From Chlorobaculum limnaeum (lineage in GTDB: Bacteria; Bacteroidota; Chlorobiia; Chlorobiales; Chlorobiaceae), in the NCBI RefSeq assembly GCF_001747405.1, contig NZ_CP017305.1, forward strand, positions 700,001 to 764,000: a stretch of 64,000 nt of DNA, given 5' to 3'. How positions within the stretch are numbered: the stretch's first letter is position 1; every line of letters begins with the position of its first letter. The position numbers and the translations under genes are program-made. This document shows positions 45,076-55,760 of the stretch, piece after piece. The notes beneath the pieces are model-generated. The model was given only the letters and a program-made list of their open reading frames with translations, was not told the origin of the DNA and did no database searches.

Positions 45076-45858
45076 ATGAAAATCGCTTTTGTTGACGAAT
45101 CGCATGTTTATTTAAATGGCGAAAAATGCCTGTTATATGGTGCTTATATTTGTTCTGATCTTTCCAGATCATCACAGGCTTTGATAGAAATCCGTAATAA
45201 GTTTAAGCTAAGTCAAGATATAGAAATCAAGTGGACTATTGATACCGGGGATGCCGTTCTTAACTCAAATATTAAAGAAGATTTGTTATGTCAATCTCAC
45301 GGTTATGGTGATGAATTCCTTGTAAGCATAACTTGCGGTAAAGATAAAAATTACGCGTTCAATAGATGTTTAGAACAGGTTTATAATCACTTTAAAATCC
45401 GCTCAGAAGAGACTTATGGAGTCATATTTGACCATGATGTAACCCCAAATAAACAAAAGGCCGCTGCACAAGTTATGAGCTTTAGCGAAAAGCCTTATTG
45501 CCTGCTTTTTGCTGAGGCAGCATCTGAACTAACTGCTGGTATTTCAGTTATTGATGGATTTTTAGGAGCTTACGCGTATATGATTCATAAGCAGGATATA
45601 GAAAAACAGCCAAAAATCGAGGCACATCCTGAACTATATCTCCGGCTTGATGAATTTTTTTGGGAAATTTTCAGAAGAAGTATTCCCGGAGAATTTAGAT
45701 GGGATCACTCCTATAGTGAATATGAAGATGTCGCAAAAGTTGACACTGGATATTGTCATACTCTGGGCCATGGGCTTGTCGTTGATCCAGATTTAACGGC
45801 GGAACAATTTAAACGTATTGAGCCATTTATTGATCTTCATCTTGGATGTACAATTTAA
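45076..45858 (+). CDS. DUF3800-like protein
   Basis: A 260-residue protein whose N-terminus MKIAFVDESHVYLNGEKCLL and the ATEAAS-like segment LLFAEAASELTAGISVIDGF (about 147-166) fit DUF3800, an RNase H-like fold with D/E metal ligands (DES at the N-terminus, internal D, E). Such proteins are common near mobile elements and defence islands; activity unproven. The gene is AT-rich against the GC-rich chromosome and starts about 180 bp from the ISL3 right end, which suggests horizontal gain. There is no clear ribosome site at the ATG. Confidence 0.75.
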   Translation: MKIAFVDESHVYLNGEKCLLYGAYICSDLSRSSQALIEIRNKFKLSQDIEIKWTIDTGDAVLNSNIKEDLLCQSHGYGDEFLVSITCGKDKNYAFNRCLEQVYNHFKIRSEETYGVIFDHDVTPNKQKAAAQVMSFSEKPYCLLFAEAASELTAGISVIDGFLGAYAYMIHKQDIEKQPKIEAHPELYLRLDEFFWEIFRRSIPGEFRWDHSYSEYEDVAKVDTGYCHTLGHGLVVDPDLTAEQFKRIEPFIDLHLGCTI

Positions 45859-46105
45859 ATTTCTGAGCGTGTTGATTTTGTTTACATATCCAAAGGTACC
45901 TCAACAGCACAGCACGTAGAAATTCCTGAAAACCTCAACCCTCTATATCATTCATAAAAAGCCCAGTTGATAACTTCGGTTTCAGGGTGACGACGGTTAG
46001 TCGAACTCGTACTCAGCGTTCCGGTTTGCAGCGTTATTCTGTGGTCGTATCTAAACAGGATGCTTCTCTTCGCTCAGCATGACGAGGCGTTCATTCTTAC
46101 AGGAT
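45859..46105. other. Intergenic, no gene supported
   Basis: About 250 bp between the acquired DUF3800 gene and the katG terminator, with no convincing open frame or motif. Base composition returns to that of the chromosome near 45970. Confidence 0.4.
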
Positions 46106-46163
46106 AAAAACCCCCGGCAGACCTCAACGGGATAACAGCTATCCCTCGGCCTGCCGGGGTTTC
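46106..46163 (-). terminator. Terminator of katG
   Basis: Minus strand AACCCCGGCAGGCC, then a second inner hairpin (GGGATAGCTGTTATCCC), closed by GGTCTGCCGGGGGTTTTTA. A long stem with T5, 13 bp after the katG stop. Confidence 0.85.
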
Positions 46164-46175
46164 TCTCGCTACATC

Positions 46176-48422
<2,247 letters not shown>

Positions 48423-48494
48423 TTAAACAACCTCTTTGAAATCCCGGTTCGTGATGCGAAGTGGATTTTTATCTCAATAATGCAATTCGGAATG

Positions 48495-48506
48495 ATTATT
48501 AATAAT
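48495..48506. promoter_or_regulatory. PerR/Fur-box-like palindrome upstream of katG
   Basis: ATTATTAATAAT, a 12-bp perfect palindrome in an AT-rich spacer between perR and katG, about 120 bp before the katG ATG. It shares the half-site core of PerR boxes (TTATAATNATTATAA), with one unit missing in the middle. A peroxide-responsive operator is likely but unproven. Confidence 0.5.
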
Positions 48507-48540
48507 AGATTAAAAAAATATCCGGTCATTTCAACAGGAA

Positions 48541-48948
48541 TTAACGTTTTACCCGGCAATCGGAGCAGGTTCCGAAAAAGTCTATCCGGTGCATCTCGAC
48601 CTCGAAATCTGTCGAGCGCTCGACGGCCTCGTTGAGTTCCGGAAAGAGGCGCTCCTCGAAATCGATGATCTTGCCGCATTTGTTGCAGATCAGGTGGTAG
48701 TGCGGCGTGGTTTTGGCTTCGAACCGGTCGAAGGTGCTGCCCGCGTCTATTTTACGGACGAGGCCCTGTTCGATCAGGATGGCGAGGTTTCGGTACACCG
48801 TGCCGAGGCTGAGGCTGGGAAACTCCTCCTTCAGCCGGTCGTAGAGCCACGTCGCCGTCGGATGGCTTTCGGTGGCGCGAAGGATCGCCAGAAGCCGCTC
48901 TCTCTGGCGGCTGTGTCGATAGGGTTTGATTGCGCCTTGCTGATTCAT
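48541..48948 (-). CDS. perR: Fur-family regulator, PerR-like
   Basis: A 135-residue metalloregulator. N-terminal winged helix ([20 protein letters not shown] to [20 protein letters not shown], about 11-70), then the metal site [17 protein letters not shown] (about 86-102) and a second zinc CxxC at the C-terminus (GTCSDC, about 128-133), making a Cys4 structural zinc site, with D and H ligands for the regulatory Fe/Mn site. Fur, Zur and PerR are hard to separate by sequence; the gene neighbour katG favours PerR. katG is downstream on the same strand. Confidence 0.85.
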   Translation of the reverse strand: MNQQGAIKPYRHSRQRERLLAILRATESHPTATWLYDRLKEEFPSLSLGTVYRNLAILIEQGLVRKIDAGSTFDRFEAKTTPHYHLICNKCGKIIDFEERLFPELNEAVERSTDFEVEMHRIDFFGTCSDCRVKR

Positions 48949-48975
48949 TGCCGGATAATTTTGCTTTTCAAGAGG

Positions 48976-49079
48976 GACGGGTGCAAGACCCGTTCCTGCG
49001 TGTCATTCCGGGCAGGCGCAAGACCCGCCCCTACATGTTCATCCAGGACGGGCACAAGACCCGTCCCTACATGTTCATC
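48976..49079. repeat. Tandem REP-like palindromes
   Basis: Three imperfect copies of GACGGGTGCAAGACCCGTCC form (GACGGGtgcaagacCCGTTCC, GGGCAGGCGCAAGACCCGCCC, GACGGGCACAAGACCCGTCC), the last two followed by CTACATGTTCATCC. A partial related unit lies near 26755. They lie between perR and the MFS gene, and their last bases merge with the 3' end of that gene. Confidence 0.7.
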
Positions 49080-50370
49080 CTTCTTTCGCCTCACGCGCCC
49101 GGAGCCACAGGCCGCCGAGCATCACGAGCAGGTTCACCACGCCGACGATGATGAAGGGGGCTTTGGGGCTCATGCCGTCGAAGAGTCGTCCGCCGGTTGT
49201 GGTGATGAAGAGGATACCGATGGCTCCGCTGATGTTGAAGGCGCCGATGACCGAGCCGCGAGCCTCCTTCGGGGCCTCCTGGCCGATGAGCGACTGCGAG
49301 CCGAGGAAGGCGCTGATCTGGCCGATGCCGAGCAGGACGAAGAAGATGAGCGACCAGGTTTCGAGCGGGTTGCCGATGAGCGCCAGCGACAGGTAGCCCA
49401 CGGCGGCCAGCCCCATGCAGAGGGTGAGCGCCGTGACGCGGTTCCATCGGTCGATGAAAATGCCGATGACCGGTGCCCAGAGGAGCGCGGCAGCCTGTGA
49501 GATGATGAAGATGAAGGTGCCCTTCTTGACCGCTTCGGCGGGTTCGAGGCCCATCGCCAGACCGGTGGTCATGCCCCAGAGTGGCACGAAGGTGCCGATG
49601 ATAGACTGGTCCCCGCGAGCCACGAAGGCCGCAGCGTAAGAGAGCAGAATCCTCGGATTCCGGGCGTGGCGAAAGCCGCTGGCGAGAAGCTCTTTGATTG
49701 GCAGGCGCTCTTCGTGACGTACCGGGGTGCCGCCCTTGAGTCCGAAGAAGAGCACGAGAGATGTCAGGGCTGCAGTTCCCGCGATGGCCGCGTGCGCCCA
49801 GAATCCGGCTTCAGTGCCACTCATGCCGTCAGCCACAAGCGTTTTCGGCAGGCCGCCGAAAAACTGGTTCAGTATAACGATACCGAGTCCGTTCAGGAAT
49901 CCGATAATCGCGATGAGCTTGCCCCTCGACCGTTCCCTCGGGTAATCTACAAGCACAGTGGCCAGTCCGCTGGTGACGGCCACCACGCCGACCGCGTAGA
50001 TCATGCGGGCGATGGTGAGCTGGAACACGTCTGTGGCAAGCGGGTAGTAGAGGTAGGCAATCGCCAGGATGATGAAGCCTGAAGCATAGACCGGTCGCCT
50101 GCCGATGCGGTCCATAATCGCCCCGGTTGGGCCGAAGAGCAGAAGCGTGACGATCTCGGTCCAGAAGACCAGATCGCCGCTGATGGTGCCCTGCTCGGAG
50201 ACGGGAATGTGCAGATGCTCGTTCATGATATAGGCCTGGCCAATCGAAACGAAGGTGACCATGCCGATCGAAAAGAACGACGCGAACAGGAACGTCCATG
50301 CATGGCGGGGCATGACGGAAGCTGCCAGTTCGATGGGGCCTAATTTGGCTGGAGAGGAAATGTCGGGCAT
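49075..50370 (-). CDS. MFS transporter
   Basis: A 431-residue major facilitator with about 12 transmembrane helices. The A-motif-like loop GPTGAIMDRIGRRPVYASGF (about 80-99) between helices 2 and 3 and the RWNRVTAL loop in the second half are typical. Substrate not readable; family members of this form export drugs or small metabolites. The gene ends in DNA shared with REP-like repeats and overlaps the last repeat copy. Its neighbours do not reveal a pathway. Confidence 0.85.
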   Translation of the reverse strand: MPDISSPAKLGPIELAASVMPRHAWTFLFASFFSIGMVTFVSIGQAYIMNEHLHIPVSEQGTISGDLVFWTEIVTLLLFGPTGAIMDRIGRRPVYASGFIILAIAYLYYPLATDVFQLTIARMIYAVGVVAVTSGLATVLVDYPRERSRGKLIAIIGFLNGLGIVILNQFFGGLPKTLVADGMSGTEAGFWAHAAIAGTAALTSLVLFFGLKGGTPVRHEERLPIKELLASGFRHARNPRILLSYAAAFVARGDQSIIGTFVPLWGMTTGLAMGLEPAEAVKKGTFIFIISQAAALLWAPVIGIFIDRWNRVTALTLCMGLAAVGYLSLALIGNPLETWSLIFFVLLGIGQISAFLGSQSLIGQEAPKEARGSVIGAFNISGAIGILFITTTGGRLFDGMSPKAPFIIVGVVNLLVMLGGLWLRAREAKEG

Positions 50371-50382
50371 AGGCGGGTGTCG

Positions 50383-50841
50383 TTATTGCGCATGGAACGG
50401 TGAAAGAGAGATGACTTCGAGGAGATCATTGTTGTTGAATCCATTGTCATTAGTGATGATCGCGTGGCATCCCGACCTGATTGCTGTTGCATAGTGGAGG
50501 GCATCGATGAATTTCTGGTTGTATTTCGCACGGAGTTGCGCGGCCAGATCGAAGGTGTCGGCATCATGATGGCAGATCGTCAGAAATTGCTCCGTCTGGA
50601 AAAAGGCTTTGATGCCGGAGACGAGTTCGATGTTGCCGGAGCGATACGGTTTGACCAGTATTTCCGCGACCACCGCATCTCCGGTGTAGCCAGCAATCGA
50701 GCCATATTCGATGGCTTCGACGATTGCCGCGGACAGCGTGAAATAATCCGGATTTCTATCGAGAAAATAGATCAGGACATTGGTGTCGAGATAGACGCTG
50801 CGGCCATGAAGCCGATCGAGAAGCTCTTCTATCGATTCCAT
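50383..50841 (-). CDS. vapC: PIN-domain toxin, VapC-like
   Basis: A 152-residue PIN-domain ribonuclease. The acidic metal ligands are in place: D in VYLDTNVLIYFLD (about 19), E in GDAVVAEILVKPY (about 60), D in KFIDALHYATAI (about 113), and D in ITNDNGF (about 133). VapC toxins cleave tRNA or rRNA. It overlaps the upstream antitoxin gene by 13 bp, the usual arrangement. Confidence 0.88.
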   Translation of the reverse strand: MESIEELLDRLHGRSVYLDTNVLIYFLDRNPDYFTLSAAIVEAIEYGSIAGYTGDAVVAEILVKPYRSGNIELVSGIKAFFQTEQFLTICHHDADTFDLAAQLRAKYNQKFIDALHYATAIRSGCHAIITNDNGFNNNDLLEVISLSPFHAQ

Positions 50842-51083
50842 GAGTCACGGCTTTCTTTCAGTTCAGCTTCGATTTCATCGGTGGTTTCGCCCCAGGTTCC
50901 ACGGGCTATGCCAGCATAGGAGAGGGCTGATTGATGTTTTGGCGCTCTTGTTGCCGGAGTCAGCGTGATGACGCCGTTTTTAGTGGTGATTTCAAGCAAA
51001 TCATCCGGCTTGATGTTGGCTGATTCAGCTATTCGTACCGGAATGGTGATCTGATTTTTACTTCGCACTCTGACTTGCGCCAT
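50829..51083 (-). CDS. vapB: AbrB/SpoVT-type antitoxin, VapB-like
   Basis: An 84-residue protein with an N-terminal swapped-hairpin AbrB domain (VRVRSKNQITIPVRIAESAN then IKPDDLLEITTKNGVITLTP, about 3-43) and a C-terminal tail that should wrap the toxin (TWGETTDEIEAELKESRDSW). First gene of the pair; autorepression of the operon is usual for this type. Confidence 0.87.
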   Translation of the reverse strand: MAQVRVRSKNQITIPVRIAESANIKPDDLLEITTKNGVITLTPATRAPKHQSALSYAGIARGTWGETTDEIEAELKESRDSWNR

Positions 51084-51177
51084 GATGGTGTTCCCTGTTT
51101 TTCCAAAAGTACGACTCTTGGTTGGAATTCTGACTGATAAAACCGGCGAGGATGGGGAAAAAGTGCCCAGAAAATTC

Positions 51178-51870
51178 TCACCCCCCGCACACCCGCAGGC
51201 GGCCGTCCTGCATGTGGAGGCAGCGGTCGGCGGTGGCGGCGAACTCTTCGTTGTGCGTGACGATGACGAACGAGGTCTGGCGCTCCTTGCTGAGCGTGGC
51301 CATCAGCTCGTAGAGCATCCGGCTGTTGCGGCTGTCGAGGTTGCCGCTCGGTTCGTCGGCGAGCACGAGCTTCGGATTGTTCATCAGCGCCCTCGCGATG
51401 GCCACACGCTGCTGCTCGCCGCCCGACAGCTCCGACGGTAGATGGTCGAATCGCGCTTTCAGACCCAGCTTTTCGAGCAGCACGGCGGCCCGCTCTTTGG
51501 CGGGCTTGAGCTTGCCGGTGCCGATGAACTCGGCCATCGCGACGTTTTCGAGCGCCGTGAAGTCCGAGAGCAGGTGGTGGAACTGAAAGACGAAGCCGAT
51601 CTTGCGGTTGCGGAAGGCGGCCAGCTCCTTTTTCGAGAAGAGGCAGCGGCTTCCCTCAAAGATCGGCGCTCCGTCGAAGCGCAGTTCCCCCTCGTCCGGC
51701 GCGTCGAGCGTTCCGAGCAGGTTGAGCAGCGTGGTCTTGCCGCTGCCTGACGCACCGATGACGGTCACCATTTCACCCGGCCCCACCGTGAGGTCGATGC
51801 CGTCGAGAATCCGCAGCGGCGGCTGGCCCGGCAGGGCGTACGATTTGACGAGCTTGCGTGCTTCGAGCAT
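51178..51870 (-). CDS. lolD: Lipoprotein-releasing ABC ATPase LolD
   Basis: ATPase of 230 residues that powers release of lipoproteins from the inner membrane. Walker A GASGSGKTTLLN (about 38-49), signature LSGGEQQRVAIARALMNNPK (about 140-159), Walker B LVLADEPSGNLDS and H-loop FVIVTHNEEFA. The [20 protein letters not shown] start and LNLLGTLDAPDEGEL are LolD/MacB-like; macrolide or FtsE-type relatives are possible. The ATG overlaps the proA stop (TGATG). LolCE permeases are not in the window. The longer open frame upstream is a shadow of proA. Confidence 0.85.
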   Translation of the reverse strand: MLEARKLVKSYALPGQPPLRILDGIDLTVGPGEMVTVIGASGSGKTTLLNLLGTLDAPDEGELRFDGAPIFEGSRCLFSKKELAAFRNRKIGFVFQFHHLLSDFTALENVAMAEFIGTGKLKPAKERAAVLLEKLGLKARFDHLPSELSGGEQQRVAIARALMNNPKLVLADEPSGNLDSRNSRMLYELMATLSKERQTSFVIVTHNEEFAATADRCLHMQDGRLRVCGG

Positions 51871-53132
51871 CAGGCGGGCCTCACTTGCCCCTGGCCGGTG
51901 ACGAGCCACTTGTAGCTGCACAGCTCCCTGAGCGCCATCGGGCCGCGAGCGTGGAGCTTTTGCGTGCTGATGCCGATCTCCGCGCCGAGGCCGAACTGCG
52001 CCCCGTCGGTAAACGCGGTCGAGGTGTTGGCGTAAACCGCCGCCGCATCGACCCGCTTCATGAAGTCGTCGATCGCTGCCTGGTCGGAGGCGATGATCGC
52101 CTCGCTGTGCTTCGAGCTGTGGCGGGCGATGTGGTCGAGCGCCTCCTCGAAGCTCGCGACCGTCTTGATCGACAGCTTCAGCGACAGGAACTCCGTGCCG
52201 TAATGCTCCGGGGTGGCCATCTCCAACAGCTCGTCGGGGTAGCGACCGAGCAGCTTGTAATACGCCGGTTCGTCGGCGTAAAGCTGCACCATTTTCTCTT
52301 CGAGCAGCTCCACCAGCACCGGCAGGTCGTCGATGCGGCTTTCGTGCACAATCAGCGTGTCGAGCGCGTTGCAGACGCTCGGGCGGCGGGTCTTGGCGTT
52401 GAAGACGATGTCGCGCCCCATCGCGATGTCGCCGCTCTCGTCGAAGTAGGTGTGCACGATGCCCGCGCCGGTTTCGATTACCGGCACGGTGGAGTGCTTG
52501 CGGGCAAAGTCGATGAGCTGCTGGCTGCCGCGCGGAATGATGACGTCGATGTAGCCCACCGCGTTGAGCAGGATGTGCGCCGCCTCGCGCTCGGCGGGCA
52601 AAAGGTAGATCATGTCGGCATCGAGGCCCCGGTCGCGAATCACCGTCTGGATCAGCTCCACGATGGCGATGTTCGAGAACGACGCGTCGCTGCCGCCTTT
52701 CAGCACGGTGGCGTTGCCCGATTTCAGGCAGAGCGCGAAGACGTCGAAGGTGACGTTCGGGCGCGATTCGTAGATGATGCCGACGACGCCGAGCGGCACC
52801 GAGACTTTCCGAAGCTCCAGTCCGTTTGGCAGGACGCGCTCTTCGAGTACGCGGTCGAGCGGCGAGGGCAGTGCGGCCACGTTGCGCAGGTCGGCGGCGA
52901 TTGCCTTCAGCCGCGACTCGTTCAGGAGCAGCCGGTCGTAGCGCGGATCGGCGGCGTCCATGCGGTCGAGGTCCTTGCGATTGGCTTCGAGGATCGCATC
53001 GGCAGCGGCGGGAATTCGGTCGGCAAGCTCGACGAGCAGGCCATCGATGGTTTCCGTATCGAGGGTCACGATCTTGCGGCTGGCGTTCTGAACGGCCTGC
53101 AGTTGTTTGACGATAGCTTCGTGTTCGGTCAT
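51870..53132 (-). CDS. proA: Gamma-glutamyl phosphate reductase
   Basis: Second step of proline synthesis, NADPH reduction of glutamyl-5-phosphate. The protein is 420 residues, ALDH-fold: [20 protein letters not shown] (about 109-128), [19 protein letters not shown] and the catalytic cysteine in [16 protein letters not shown]. The ATG at 53132 is preferred since AAGGAG lies about eight bases upstream; the open frame continues six codons further. Translationally coupled to lolD by a TGATG overlap, an unusual pairing of an amino acid and a transport gene. Confidence 0.95.
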   Translation of the reverse strand: MTEHEAIVKQLQAVQNASRKIVTLDTETIDGLLVELADRIPAAADAILEANRKDLDRMDAADPRYDRLLLNESRLKAIAADLRNVAALPSPLDRVLEERVLPNGLELRKVSVPLGVVGIIYESRPNVTFDVFALCLKSGNATVLKGGSDASFSNIAIVELIQTVIRDRGLDADMIYLLPAEREAAHILLNAVGYIDVIIPRGSQQLIDFARKHSTVPVIETGAGIVHTYFDESGDIAMGRDIVFNAKTRRPSVCNALDTLIVHESRIDDLPVLVELLEEKMVQLYADEPAYYKLLGRYPDELLEMATPEHYGTEFLSLKLSIKTVASFEEALDHIARHSSKHSEAIIASDQAAIDDFMKRVDAAAVYANTSTAFTDGAQFGLGAEIGISTQKLHARGPMALRELCSYKWLVTGQGQVRPA

Positions 53133-53225
53133 GGAACGGTGCTCCTTCAAAGAGAATTGGTGAATGCTCGTTGACGCAAAAGATAGTCAATATCCGGCAA
53201 CCGGCGCAATGGCGTTTGCCGTGGA

Positions 53226-53622
53226 ATGATTTCCGGATGGACGGCACGCAACATCTGCGGCGAAACCGTGCTTGTGTGGGTTTTTTTCGCCGGGCCGCTT
53301 GCTCACGTCCTCTTCGAGTGGATCCTCAACGGGCCACCCACCACCGCCGGAACCATCGCCGCCCAGGGGACGCTCGAGATCGACGACGATGAAGTGTAGC
53401 CATCAAGCCAGAAACATACCGGCCATTTCCAGTCGTCACTTTTCCTCTCGGGATACCCGTTTCGAGACACCGTCGTCCGGCGCATGGTCGAATGCACGTT
53501 TCAGCCGGATGGGACCTGCTTCGAGACCTTCCGCCACCTCATCGCGTCGAATCGCTATTTCGCATTCGATTCGAGCGTTATCGTTTTTCCGGCAACCATC
53601 AAGCACCCGCGACCCCGGTGAT
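53226..53622 (+). pseudogene. Split small membrane-protein-like reading frame with in-frame TAG
   Basis: From the ATG at 53226 the frame reads MISGWTARNICGETVLVWVF and FAGPLAHVLFEWILNGPP, ending EIDDDEV at an in-frame TAG (53397). The same frame then goes on PSSQKHTGHFQSSLFLSGYP, FRDTVVRRMVECTFQPDG and FETFRHLIASNRYFAFDS to a TGA near 53620, overlapping the 3' end of the convergent flavin-reductase-like gene. Codon use looks coding in both halves. It may be one gene of about 130 codons with a nonsense mutation, or a complete 57-residue protein followed by chance sequence. Product unknown. Confidence 0.35.
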
Positions 53623-54091
53623 GGATTGTCTTCGGACGCTTCACCACCGGATCGATCCACGCCCTGACCACCTCCAGCACGAAGAGGCCGTAGCGATCGA
53701 CCATGCTGTCGTCCACGACCCGGCACTCAAGATTGGCGAAGCACTCCGCGACGAGCGGCGCGGCGACCTCCGTGGCCGCAACCGGCGTGAGGCCGAACGT
53801 CGCGAACTTGTCGATCTCCGCGCCCGAGCAGTTGCCGCACTTTACCACCTTGTCGGCCAGCTCGACCGACGGGATCGCGATCACGCACTCGCCGCTCGCT
53901 TCGAGCAAGTCGAAGCTGTAGTTGCGGTCGCTGACGATGCAGCCCACCAGCGGCGGCTCGAACTCCATCATCGTGTGCCACGACTGCGCCATCACGTTGG
54001 GTCGTGCTTTTCCGGCGGTCGTCAGCAAAACAACTGGCCCTGGTTCGACCAGTCCGTACACCTCCGAAAGGGGAAAAGCGACTCTCGACAT
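53555..54091 (-). CDS. Flavin reductase-like FMN-binding protein
   Basis: A 178-residue protein of the flavin reductase / FMN-binding split-barrel family. LLTTAGKARPNVMAQSWHTM and EFEPPLVGCIVSDRNYSFDL are FMN-site segments, and the ending HHRGRGCLMVAGKTITL is characteristic of small flavin-reductase-domain proteins of anaerobes. It may use FMN to reduce ferric or other substrates; partner unknown. Convergent with the split open frame at 53226, sharing the last 70 bp. Confidence 0.82.
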   Translation of the reverse strand: MSRVAFPLSEVYGLVEPGPVVLLTTAGKARPNVMAQSWHTMMEFEPPLVGCIVSDRNYSFDLLEASGECVIAIPSVELADKVVKCGNCSGAEIDKFATFGLTPVAATEVAAPLVAECFANLECRVVDDSMVDRYGLFVLEVVRAWIDPVVKRPKTIHHRGRGCLMVAGKTITLESNAK

Positions 54092-54299
54092 GGCGTCTCC
54101 TTGTGTTAAACTCCGTTGTTTTCCGTCAAATCCTGCATTCCAGTCGTAACCGCGTCATGCCGCGATTCATTCGACGGCATGGGCAAGCTCCTTTTCCGCG
54201 CAGCAACTATTAGCGTCGCTTTTCGATTGCCGATCCATGAAGTACTGTCGTTATGCCACGCAATGATACGATGTGAACGTTTGAACGATGGAGGATACG

Positions 54300-54767
54300 A
54301 TGAAACGAAACGTGCTGTTGACCTCATGCATGATTGCGCCTTTGATGCTGGCGGGACTTGAAGGGCAGGCCAGGGATCGGGCGTCGATCCGCAATGGCCG
54401 GTATCTTGTCATGATCGCGGGATGCAATGATTGCCATACCAAGGGATATGCTTTTGCCGATGGGCGCATTCCCGAATCGCAGTGGCTCAAGGGGGATGAT
54501 CTTGGCTGGAACGGCCCGTGGGGCACGACCTGGCCGGTCAATCTCCGCTTGTTGGCCAGCTCGATGAGCGAGAGGGAGTGGATGCGAACCAAATACGCCA
54601 AAACCCGTCCGCCGATGCCGTGGTACGCCCTGCGCGACATGACGGATCGGGATTTCCGTGACATTTACCGCTATCTCCGCCATCTCGGCCCCGCCGGTCG
54701 GCCTGCGCCAGCCTTCCTTCCGCCGGACAAAATTCCGCCGGAACCCTTTGTTCGCTATCCCCGGTAA
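54300..54767 (+). CDS. Secreted monoheme cytochrome c
   Basis: A 155-residue exported protein: signal peptide (MKRNVLLTSCMIAPLMLAGL, cleaved near GQA), then a single heme site AGCNDCHTKGY (CxxCH, C42-C45-H46). A likely sixth-ligand Met is in TRPPMPWYALRDM (about 125). The fold and length match small periplasmic class I cytochromes with GYLVMIAG-type helix before the heme. GGAGG lies six bases upstream of the ATG at 54300; the ATG four codons earlier is weaker. In green sulfur bacteria such cytochromes feed electrons from sulfur compounds to the reaction centre; the exact partner is not known here. Confidence 0.9.
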   Translation: MKRNVLLTSCMIAPLMLAGLEGQARDRASIRNGRYLVMIAGCNDCHTKGYAFADGRIPESQWLKGDDLGWNGPWGTTWPVNLRLLASSMSEREWMRTKYAKTRPPMPWYALRDMTDRDFRDIYRYLRHLGPAGRPAPAFLPPDKIPPEPFVRYPR

Positions 54768-54798
54768 GCTCGCACGGCGCACTGCCGGGAGTTGCTGC

Positions 54799-54827
54799 GT
54801 CAGGCCGGTTTTTTGAGCCGACCTGAC
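54799..54827 (+). terminator. Hairpin after the cytochrome gene
   Basis: GTCAGG-c-CGG, a T6GAG loop and CCG-a-CCTGAC form a hairpin with one mismatch 30 bp past the stop codon. There is no T-run after it, so termination is uncertain. Confidence 0.4.
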
Positions 54828-54984
54828 ATGGGGTTCGTGCTGCCTGCCGATGAATTCATCTGCCCTCCTGTCAATTTTTTTCTACCACAAACCGGATCGG
54901 ATGCCTTGATTTTCAGGCCGAACCCTCTTTGCAGAGTACCCCGTGAGAGGGGGCAATATCTCAACCAGAAGGAGTACTCAGGCC

Positions 54985-55201
54985 ATGTCAAAATCCGGAA
55001 GAACTTGTGTAGCTGATCGCCGTTTCGGCGTTTCTTTGCCTCGCCGCATCCTGTCATGCCGGGGATAATTCAACGGCGGAGGAGAATGCCGCCACCGGCA
55101 AATTCGATCAGGGAAAGCAGGGCGACGCTCTGGGCGGGCTTGAACGCACCGCCGGAAAAACCAAGGACGATGTCAACGTACCGTCAGCGTCGGCTCCGTA
55201 G
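54985..55201 (+). pseudogene. Frameshifted small lipoprotein gene
   Basis: AGAAGGAG lies about ten bases before the ATG at 54985. In the right overlapping frames the region reads IRKNLCS and then LIAVSAFLCLAASCHAGDNS with TAEENAATGKFDQGKQGDAL to the stop at 55201: a signal peptide with a lipobox-like LAASC and a short charged mature part. The frames do not join: there is a stop between them and the ATG frame is a third one, so at least one and probably two one-base changes break the gene. Sequencing error remains possible. The mature part resembles tiny lipoproteins of unknown function. Confidence 0.4.
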
Positions 55202-55760
55202 CCGCTCAATTACTCTTCCGCCACGACGAGCGGCAAGTCAATACCAAACAGTCTTCTACATTCTGCGTCATTGCGAGCCGCGAAGCAGCGCGGCAATCCA
55301 TACGGATTCAGCGCGATAGCGAAAAGGGATGGATCGCCACGTCCCGACAAGTCGTGACTCGCGATGACGAATCTCCGTCATTTTTCTATTGACATATCAC
55401 GAGCGGCAATTGAGCCATACTCAACATCCCGTGGCATATATCAAATATCGCCGCCGGTCTTATCGCAACATTTCCTGTAGTGGGAGCTATTGGTTTCGAG
55501 ACGCAAGAGAAATACTTCCGGTATGCGCTTTCTGAATTTCTTTCGTTGATGGCGCGAAGTCAATAAAACAACGACAGCCAGCGACGAACGAAGCGAATCA
55601 GTGATTCATGCGGGAGCGGATTTCTTATCTTTAATGGAATCGTGTTTCAGGTTTGAAAAGGATGCAAGCAACAGCCGGAGAATATGGTTCCGGGCGAGAT
55701 GAAGTTTCAGTTTTTTTTCGTTGCACTTTCCTCAACCATCAGTTCACAGGAGGACTTTTT
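55202..55760. other. Non-coding region with a dispersed GTCATTGCGAG repeat
   Basis: About 560 bp lacking a convincing gene. At 55266-55365, GTCATTGCGAGCCGCG with trailing CGCGGCAATCC and, about 70 bp on, an inverted CGCGATGAC: the GTCATTGCGAG-type dispersed palindrome known from many bacterial genomes. The rest, 55366-55740, is plain AT-rich leader for the next gene. Confidence 0.5.

Noticed and set aside
51178-53247. A 689-codon open frame including lolD
   Set aside because: The first 460 codons are the proA gene read in the wrong frame; lolD starts at 51870 overlapping the proA stop.
53171-53392. A 73-codon frame next to the split membrane-protein-like gene
   Set aside because: Shadow of the better frame that begins at 53226.
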